Assembly (NCBI GenBank): GCA_028286165.1
Contig: JAPYMU010000044.1
Location: forward strand, 1-11,306
Reading direction: 5' to 3'
From: Spongiicolonus versatilis
GTDB lineage: Bacteria; Pseudomonadota; Gammaproteobacteria; Arenicellales; Spongiicolonaceae
DNA: 11,306 nt
The position numbers and the translations under genes are program-made. Within the stretch, counting starts at the first letter, position 1; each line of letters begins with the position of its first letter. Below are positions 8,101 through 11,306 of the stretch, in pieces. The notes beneath the pieces are model-generated. The model was not told where the DNA came from and made no database searches. It worked only from the letters and a program-made list of their open reading frames with translations.

Positions 8101-8186
8101 ACAAGATGCACGCCCTGGAAATCAATCGAATGGATGAGGGCAAGTGGCTGGAAATCGCTCTTCCAAACAAAAGATCCGATTCATGA
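5169..8186 (+). CDS. ligA: NAD-dependent DNA ligase LigA with inserted pseudo-exonuclease domain and duplicated HhH module
   Basis: LigA seals nicks in duplex DNA using NAD+ in replication and repair. Order of parts: domain Ia (HDHAYYVLDAPVLSDAEYD), adenylation domain with KLDG (K118), RGDGFTGEDV, NPRNAAAGSLRQLD, YDIDGVVYKV and AVAHKFPAEEAQT; OB fold (about 320-405); zinc finger C413, C416, C438, C444; helix-hairpin-helix region; BRCT (about 912-1005) with its conserved W. All ligase motifs I can check are intact. At 1005 residues it is about 300 longer than typical. The excess is a DnaQ-like insert (about 515-717) and a second copy of the hairpin module (738-820 and 825-911). The frame is open throughout, and both additions sit between well-conserved segments, so a sequencing artefact is unlikely. 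It lies 10 bases after zipA and converges on panC with an 8-base gap and no visible terminator. Confidence 0.96.
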   Translation: MSGSMKKPAREVASLRREIRRHDHAYYVLDAPVLSDAEYDLLFRRLQELEERHPELVTDDSPTQRVGGKPAGRFAEVKHGAPMLSLGNAFNEAEILAFDKRVREKLQAPEVAYVAEPKLDGLAVSLTYENGVLSRAATRGDGFTGEDVTANIRTLPSVPLRLHGTSHPPMAEVRGEVVMTHRGFAALNEKQKEKGAKLYVNPRNAAAGSLRQLDPRLTAERPLEIFFYAFGASRGMDQTAPPSHEAMLNLFRAWGLRASAETKIMRSIAECMKHYEHLLARRAELPYDIDGVVYKVNDFAARRRLGEVSRAPRWAVAHKFPAEEAQTVVEAIDTQVGRSGVVTPVARLRPVFVGGVTVSNATLHNEEEIKRKDVRVGDTVAVRRAGDVIPQVISVVKEKRPAHAKPYRFPATCPSCGSAVVRDAEGEAGEGDGVVSRCSGGLVCPEQTVRRLQHFVSRAAFDIEGLGGELIREYLEHGWIWSPASIFTLPSRMEHILEIKKLTNAGQAVANRVNNPKDSFSADKLVARVEEYLQENKLDRALAGRAVAVEIATSGIGGGRVVEIACVEINRALPGGKVLHHYVNPGCKVDADAVAVHRLSGGFLEQFPKFGAAADKVADFIGGAPVVAWNAGAKMKILHGEFARCGKKLPKFSATDAGGLARRCFPEEEKRLAALGARFDPRPGGRRMRGALADARALARIYPCLVGGARRGEITAPAKLFDNLVRQIEARRSVPLERFIFALGIRHVGEGTALLLAQVYHSLENFTKGLQDAMREYAGRKKRLSSVYYDELSGIKGITGKAVQSLLAFALNLRESHEGGLALGQFTAEQKIPHVGKIIPARLEQTYGTVENFLKRLREAAREPGLREKSAYHALRNIEDVGDVLAHSLMDFLSDEHGMEIMESLAKQVKVIPARAVVVSADAPLAGKTVVITGKFEGMDRAQARARAAELGATVVGSVTSKTDLVITGKDAGKKKLDKMHALEINRMDEGKWLEIALPNKRSDS
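6711..7319 (+). other. DnaQ/epsilon-like pseudo-exonuclease insert within LigA
   Basis: Residues about 515-717. The part from 545 to 708 follows the E. coli Pol III epsilon subunit along its full length: the VVEIACVEI strand, the VNPGCKVDADAVAVH segment (epsilon: LKPDRLVDPEAFGVH), FGAAADKVADFI (TFAEVADEFMDYI), LARRCFP (VARKMFP), LAALGARF (LDALCARY) and GALADARALARIY (GALLDAQILAEVY). The DEDDh residues are mostly lost: Exo I D is E550 and its E is A552, Exo II D is K634, Exo III H is R689, and only the last D (D694) remains. The insert splits a helix-hairpin-helix motif, entering after LTNAGQAVANRV; the normal ligase sequence resumes at AKLFDNLVRQIEARRS. Residues 515-544 look like a helical linker. 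I infer a structural or binding role rather than nuclease activity. Confidence 0.85.
7380..7901 (+). repeat. Tandem duplication of a helix-hairpin-helix module in LigA
   Basis: Copy 1 covers residues 738-820 and copy 2 residues 825-911, aligning at a constant offset of 87 over their first 39 positions. In that stretch I count 16 identities, including I-x-H-V-G, L-x-Q-x-Y, E-N-F-x-K-x-L and A-x-R-E. Further on, DELSGIKGITGKAVQSLLAF pairs with HALRNIEDVGDVLAHSLMDF. A normal LigA has one such unit between the zinc finger and BRCT. Copy 1 keeps a good GIRHVGEGTA hairpin; copy 2 has IPHVGKIIPA, which lacks the second glycine. Confidence 0.75.
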
Positions 8187-8194
8187 GCCATGCA

Positions 8195-8464
8195 TCAGAG
8201 CAGCATCAGCACGCTCAACGCCAGCAGCGCGCCGAAGATGCGGTTCAGGTGTTTTTCCAGCGGTGTGCCGATGATGCGGTTGCGGATTATATTGCCGGCC
8301 ACCAGCCACACGCCGACGCAGGGCGGGGCGATGGCGGTGAACATCAGCGGCGCCAGCCACACCTGGTATTCGCCCACCAGCACGACGCTGCCCACCGCCA
8401 TCACCCAGCCCTTGGGGTTCATCCACTGAAACAAAAGCATGGCGCCGAAGCCGGGGATGCCGGC
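8195..8464 (-). pseudogene. C-terminal fragment of a LysE/RhtB family exporter, fused to PanC
   Basis: These 89 residues match the second half of amino-acid exporters such as EamB/RhtB: the FQWMNPKGWVMAVGSVVLV segment (family: FLQW-NPKAW), a central hydrophobic segment (WLAPLMFTAIAPPCVGVWLVAGNII), a polar loop with RNRIIGTPLEKHLNR, and a terminal FGALLALSVLMLL helix. About three membrane segments are present, and the first ~110 residues with their N-terminal three helices are absent. No stop, frameshift or own start signal separates it from panC. It may be a deletion relic or an expressed membrane tail. Confidence 0.75.
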
Positions 8465-9307
8465 GGTGTCGATTAGCCGCACCTTGCCGATGCGCGCCGC
8501 GACCAGCGCCTGGGCGCGCTGCATTTCGCCGGCCGGCGGCTCGCCGCTCCACGCCAGTGGGTCGCGTAGGTCGGCGTATTCCACCGCCACTCCGGCGGCG
8601 GCGAGAACCTCATCCATGGCGCGGCGCAAATGCGCGGCGTCGCGGACGTTTTCATCCCACAATTTTTTTGCGCGCAGCAGGGCGCGGTAAATGGCCGCGG
8701 CTTTTTTGCGCCCGTCCGCGGATAAAAGAACATTGCGCGATGAGCACGCCAGGCCGTCAGCCTCGCGCACCGTCGGGCAGGCCACCACCTCCACGCCGTC
8801 AAACTGGCGCGCCAGGTCGGCCACTACCAGGCACTGTTGAAAATCTTTTTCGCCGAAGTAGGCGCGGCACGGGCCGACCGCGGCAAAAAGTTTTTCCACG
8901 ATGGTGCGCACGCCGTCCAGATGGCCGGGGCGGAATTGTTCCTCCAGTCCGCGGCCGAAAGGGCCGGCGTTTTTCACCGGAATGCCGGCAACGCTACCGG
9001 CGCCGGGGAAAAAATCCCCAAGGGCGCCGCTGAACACCATGTCGCAGGCGGCTGCCGCAAACATGCGCAAATCTTTTTGCGTGTCGCGCGGGTAACTTGC
9101 GTAGTCTTCAGCGTCGTTGAACTGCAGCGGGTTCACAAACAAACTCGCGCAGCACGAGTCGTTTTCCCTCTTCGCCCGCCGCAGCAGCGACAGATGCCCG
9201 GCATGCAGCGCGCCCATGGTCGGCACAAAACCGATGCTGCGGCCGGCGGCGCGCTGCTCATCGCACCAGCGGCCGGCCGCCTGCGGAGTGGCATGGTGTA
9301 AAATCAT
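8195..9307 (-). CDS. panC: Pantoate-beta-alanine ligase PanC with a C-terminal LysE/RhtB half-transporter fused in frame
   Basis: Residues 1-281 are a complete cytoplasmic pantothenate synthetase, which condenses pantoate with beta-alanine using ATP. Seen: PTMGALHAGHLSLL with the HxGH nucleotide-binding motif (H35, H38), FVNPLQF (57-63), FRPGHLDGVRTIVEKLF (125-141), FGEKDFQQ (151-158), READGLACSSRNVLL (181-195) and the usual C-terminal GKVRLID. Families normally stop there at about 280 residues. Here the frame runs on for 89 more residues that are plainly the end of a LysE/RhtB-type exporter. I chose the ATG at 9307 because MILHHATPQAA fits the family; the frame stays open to 9490, but that extension only shadows glpD. 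The Shine-Dalgarno sequence is poor. No panB, panD or panE is in the window. The PanC part is firm; whether the tail is functional is open. Confidence 0.93.
   Translation of the reverse strand: MILHHATPQAAGRWCDEQRAAGRSIGFVPTMGALHAGHLSLLRRAKRENDSCCASLFVNPLQFNDAEDYASYPRDTQKDLRMFAAAACDMVFSGALGDFFPGAGSVAGIPVKNAGPFGRGLEEQFRPGHLDGVRTIVEKLFAAVGPCRAYFGEKDFQQCLVVADLARQFDGVEVVACPTVREADGLACSSRNVLLSADGRKKAAAIYRALLRAKKLWDENVRDAAHLRRAMDEVLAAAGVAVEYADLRDPLAWSGEPPAGEMQRAQALVAARIGKVRLIDTAGIPGFGAMLLFQWMNPKGWVMAVGSVVLVGEYQVWLAPLMFTAIAPPCVGVWLVAGNIIRNRIIGTPLEKHLNRIFGALLALSVLMLL
9299..9304 (+). promoter_or_regulatory. Candidate -10 for glpD, inside the panC 5' end
   Basis: TAAAAT (5 of 6 to TATAAT) lies just before the panC start region on the opposite strand. 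A start near 9311 would give a leader of about 40 bases. No -35 is recognisable. The leader ends in an A8 run (9338-9345) and has no Shine-Dalgarno sequence. Confidence 0.25.
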
Positions 9308-9350
9308 TTTCCGGTTTTGTCGCTCCAACCGCCGCACAAAAAAAATCAAC

Positions 9351-10823
9351 ATGGCAATATACGACATCGCGGTCATCGGCGGCGGCATTAACGGCGCCGG
9401 CATCGCCCGTGACGCCGCCGGGCGCGGCTTGCGCGTCGCGTTGTGCGAGCAGGACGACCTCGGCAGCCACACCTCCTCCGCCAGCAGCAAGATGATACAC
9501 GGCGGCCTGCGCTATCTGGAATACGGCGCCCTCGGCATGGTGCGCGGCGCATTGCGCGAGCGCGGGGCCCTGTTGCGCGCCGCGCCGCACATCATCCGCC
9601 CGCTGCGGCTGGTGATTCCCCACGGCGCCAACGCCGCGCGGCCGCGCTGGATGGTGCGGCTGGGGTTGTTTTTGTATGACCGGCTCGGCGGCGGCGGAAG
9701 TTTGCCGGGGTCGCGGGCGGTGAACCTGCACCGCCACCCGGCCGGCGCGGCCTTGCGCGCTGAGTTTGTCCATGGTTTTTTTTACCACGACTGCCGGGTG
9801 CAGGACGCGCGGCTGGTGGTACTGAACGCGGTGGACGCCGCCGGGCGCGGCGCGGATATTTTCACCCGCACCCGGTGCACGGCGGCGGTACGTGGCGCCG
9901 CGGAATGGAGGCTGGACCTGGCCGGCCGCCGCACCATCACCGCGCGCTGCCTGGTGAACGCCGGCGGGCCGTGGGTGCACCGGGTGCTTGACGGCGTTAC
10001 TCCGCCGCCTCCACGTTTGAATTTACGTCTGGTGGCCGGCGGTCACATCATGGTGAACCGGCTTGCCGAACACCAGCACGCCTACCTGCTGCAGAACGAT
10101 GACGGGCGGGTGGTGTTTGTGATGCCGTGGGAGGAGCGGTGGACTTTAATCGGCACCACCGAGAAGGAGTTTCACGGCGACCCGGCGGCGGTGCGCGCGA
10201 CTGACGATGAGGTGGACTACTTGTGCGCGGCGGTGAACCGCTATTTTCGCCACGCCATTCGCCCCGAGGACGTGGTGCAGCGATTCGCCGGCGTGCGCCC
10301 GCTGTTTGACGCCGGGCGGAAAAAAGAAAATGCATCGGCGGTGACCAGGGAATACCATCTGGACTTGAACCGTGACGGCGCGCCGCTGCTGTCGGTGTAT
10401 GGCGGCAAGTTAACGACTTACCGCAAACTCGCCGAGGACGCGGTGAACATGCTGTGCCCGGTGTTTAATCTTGCCAGCCGTCCGTGGACCCGGGGTGCGC
10501 ACCTGCCGGGCGGCGACCTTGGCGGCGACGTGGAATGGTTTCGCCGCAAAGTGGCGCGTGAGTTTTCGTTTCTGCCGGAGTCGGTGACGGCGAGGTGGGC
10601 GCAAACCTACGGCAGCCGCCTTTACCGCTTCGCCCATGGCGTCAAATCCGCCGCCGGACTCGGTGAGGACTTCGGCGGCGGCCTGAGCCGGCGTGAGGTG
10701 GACTACCTGCGCGCCGAGGAATTCGCCGTCACCGCCGATGATATCCTGCACCGCCGCACCGCCCTCGGCCTGGGCGCATCAAAGGCGGCGGTGGACAAAC
10801 TGCAAAAATATCTGGCACACTGA
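9351..10823 (+). CDS. glpD: Aerobic glycerol-3-phosphate dehydrogenase GlpD
   Basis: GlpD is an FAD-dependent enzyme that oxidises sn-glycerol 3-phosphate to dihydroxyacetone phosphate at the inner membrane and passes electrons to quinone. The 490 residues (E. coli GlpD has 501) follow the family throughout: dinucleotide motif VIGGGINGAG (8-17), TSSASSKMIHGGLRYLEYG (41-59), WMVRLGLFLYDRLG, FFYHDCRVQDARLV, CLVNAGGPWV, GGHIMVNR, FVMPWEERWTLIGTTE, the substrate-binding region GVRPL with R316, GGKLTTYRKLAE (351-362), and the C-terminal alpha-helical domain (about 385-490) with LPGG and ADDILHRRT. The ATG at 9351 gives the canonical start MAIYDIAVIGGG; the upstream in-frame extension to 9117 only runs antisense to panC. 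No signal peptide is seen, as expected. No glpF, glpK or glpR is nearby. A T8 run at 9776-9783 lies within the gene. Confidence 0.96.
   Translation: MAIYDIAVIGGGINGAGIARDAAGRGLRVALCEQDDLGSHTSSASSKMIHGGLRYLEYGALGMVRGALRERGALLRAAPHIIRPLRLVIPHGANAARPRWMVRLGLFLYDRLGGGGSLPGSRAVNLHRHPAGAALRAEFVHGFFYHDCRVQDARLVVLNAVDAAGRGADIFTRTRCTAAVRGAAEWRLDLAGRRTITARCLVNAGGPWVHRVLDGVTPPPPRLNLRLVAGGHIMVNRLAEHQHAYLLQNDDGRVVFVMPWEERWTLIGTTEKEFHGDPAAVRATDDEVDYLCAAVNRYFRHAIRPEDVVQRFAGVRPLFDAGRKKENASAVTREYHLDLNRDGAPLLSVYGGKLTTYRKLAEDAVNMLCPVFNLASRPWTRGAHLPGGDLGGDVEWFRRKVAREFSFLPESVTARWAQTYGSRLYRFAHGVKSAAGLGEDFGGGLSRREVDYLRAEEFAVTADDILHRRTALGLGASKAAVDKLQKYLAH
9356..9361 (-). promoter_or_regulatory. Candidate -10 for panC, inside the glpD 5' end
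   Basis: Read on the minus strand this is TATATT (5 of 6 to TATAAT), placed so that transcription would start near 9349 and give a leader of about 42 bases before the panC ATG. There is no clear -35. With the glpD candidate at 9299-9304 it would make face-to-face divergent promoters, each inside the first codons or start region of the other gene. Confidence 0.25.
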
Positions 10824-10835
10824 GGGCGGGACGCT

Positions 10836-10841
10836 TATACT
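10836..10841 (+). promoter_or_regulatory. Candidate -10 for the DoxX-like membrane protein gene
   Basis: TATACT (5 of 6 to TATAAT), preceded by GCT and followed by GGCGG, in the 54-base gap after glpD. A weak -35-like CTGGCA lies at 10812-10817, 18 bases upstream. The predicted start near 10848 would leave about 30 bases before the ATG at 10878. A separate promoter would mean this gene is not simply part of a glpD operon. Confidence 0.35.
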
Positions 10842-10877
10842 GGCGGTTCGCCAACGCCGGCTTCACCGAGTTCAACC

Positions 10878-11303
10878 ATGCACAACCGCCTGCCCATTGC
10901 GCTGCTTTGCATTCGCCTCAGCATTTTTCTGGTGATGCTGGTCTGGTCGCTGGACAAATTTGTGGCGCCGCAGCACGGCGTGGAGGTGTTCCAGTATTTT
11001 TACTTTCTCCCCGGCCTCAGCACCGGCATGATTAACGCCATCGGCGTCCTGCAACTGATTCTCATCGCCGTTTTTGTCCTCGGTATCGCCCGCCGCCTGA
11101 GTTACGGCATCGTTCTGCTGATTCACGCTGTGGCCACGGTCACCCCTTTCGCCCTTTACCTGGACCCGTGGGCGGCGGGCAGCCCGAACATCCTGTTCTT
11201 CGCCGCCTGGCCGATGCTGGCGGCCTGTTTTGCCCTGTACCTGCTGCGCGCCGATGACCATCTGCTGCGGGTTAATTTGCCGCTGATGCGGTGGATGGAG
11301 TGA
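10878..11303 (+). CDS. Small four-helix membrane protein, DoxX-like
   Basis: This is a 141-residue integral membrane protein with four predicted transmembrane helices at about residues 7-29, 49-70, 74-95 and 104-122. Size, helix count and the pattern of an R-x-x-x-x-F first helix followed by L-D-K-F resemble the DoxX/DoxD superfamily of small quinone- or redox-associated membrane proteins. The match is by general pattern only, and I do not recognise a specific subfamily. The region between helices 1 and 2 (VAPQHGVEVFQYFYFLPGLS) is aromatic-rich. The ATG at 10878 begins just before the first helix, with only a GAG (10868-10870) as possible ribosome binding site. It sits 54 bases after glpD in the same direction, possibly with its own promoter. 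It ends three bases before the window edge and is complete. Treat the function as unknown. Confidence 0.7.
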   Translation: MHNRLPIALLCIRLSIFLVMLVWSLDKFVAPQHGVEVFQYFYFLPGLSTGMINAIGVLQLILIAVFVLGIARRLSYGIVLLIHAVATVTPFALYLDPWAAGSPNILFFAAWPMLAACFALYLLRADDHLLRVNLPLMRWME

Positions 11304-11306
11304 GGG

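Noticed and set aside
8160..8215. Bidirectional terminator between convergent ligA and panC
   Set aside because: The 8-base gap and flanks show only a short ATGCAT palindrome and no stem with a T run on either strand.
8144..8690. Plus-strand open frames over the panC-lysE region, H/Q- or A/R-rich
   Set aside because: They are shadows of the minus-strand gene, which has clear PanC and LysE motifs.
9117..9350. Upstream extension of the glpD frame
   Set aside because: The family starts at MAIYDIAVIGGG; the extra residues run antisense to conserved panC.
9308..9490. Upstream extension of the panC frame
   Set aside because: PanC begins at MILHH; the extra residues are antisense to the conserved glpD FAD motif and resemble no protein.
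10813..10828. TGGCAC resembling a sigma-54 -24 element upstream of the DoxX-like gene
   Set aside because: At the right spacing the -12 position reads GGGC instead of TTGC, and it overlaps the end of glpD; it is more likely chance.
1..11306. CRISPR array, tRNA or rRNA genes, insertion sequences, phage or defence genes
   Set aside because: No regularly spaced repeats, RNA gene signatures, transposase motifs or terminal inverted repeats are seen; nearly all DNA is accounted for by the seven genes.

Overview
The window is a gene-dense, GC-rich piece of a proteobacterial chromosome. The order smc-zipA-ligA is typical of Gamma- and Betaproteobacteria. ZipA is restricted to those groups, and this ZipA has the longer form with an extra pre-domain that I associate with Betaproteobacteria. 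Every protein I recognise is of proteobacterial type. I therefore read it as a beta/gamma lineage, probably a poorly characterised one, and cannot name a genus. All seven genes end in TGA, and Shine-Dalgarno sequences are weak or absent at most starts.

Layout: a DUF924 family gene (45-656, +) is followed by a tight three-gene unit on the same strand: smc (741-3965), zipA (3962-5158, overlapping the smc stop by 4 bases) and ligA (5169-8186). Converging on ligA, with 8 bases between the stops, is panC (9307-8195, -), whose reading frame continues into the C-terminal half of a LysE/RhtB-type transporter. Diverging from panC across 43 bases is glpD (9351-10823, +), followed by a small four-helix membrane protein gene (10878-11303, +). 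No RNA genes, insertion sequences, phage genes or CRISPR arrays are visible, and no gene-free stretch is longer than 84 bases.

The smc-zipA-ligA unit joins chromosome compaction and segregation, FtsZ-ring anchoring and DNA nick sealing, all needed in each cell cycle. panC (pantothenate synthesis) and glpD (glycerol 3-phosphate oxidation) are metabolic genes with no obvious link to it.

The most striking object is LigA. It is about 1005 residues instead of the usual ~670-700. The adenylation, OB, zinc-finger and BRCT parts look intact, but two additions sit in the helix-hairpin-helix region. The first is a complete DnaQ/Pol III epsilon-like exonuclease fold, inserted inside a hairpin motif, in which four of the five DEDDh catalytic residues are replaced. 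The second is a tandem duplication of the hairpin module just before BRCT. This is a replicative-type ligase carrying what looks like a dead proofreading domain. The PanC-LysE half-transporter fusion is the second unusual gene architecture. SMC has a glycine-rich interruption of one coiled-coil arm, encoded partly by a repeated GGTGAGGGCGGC-like sequence.
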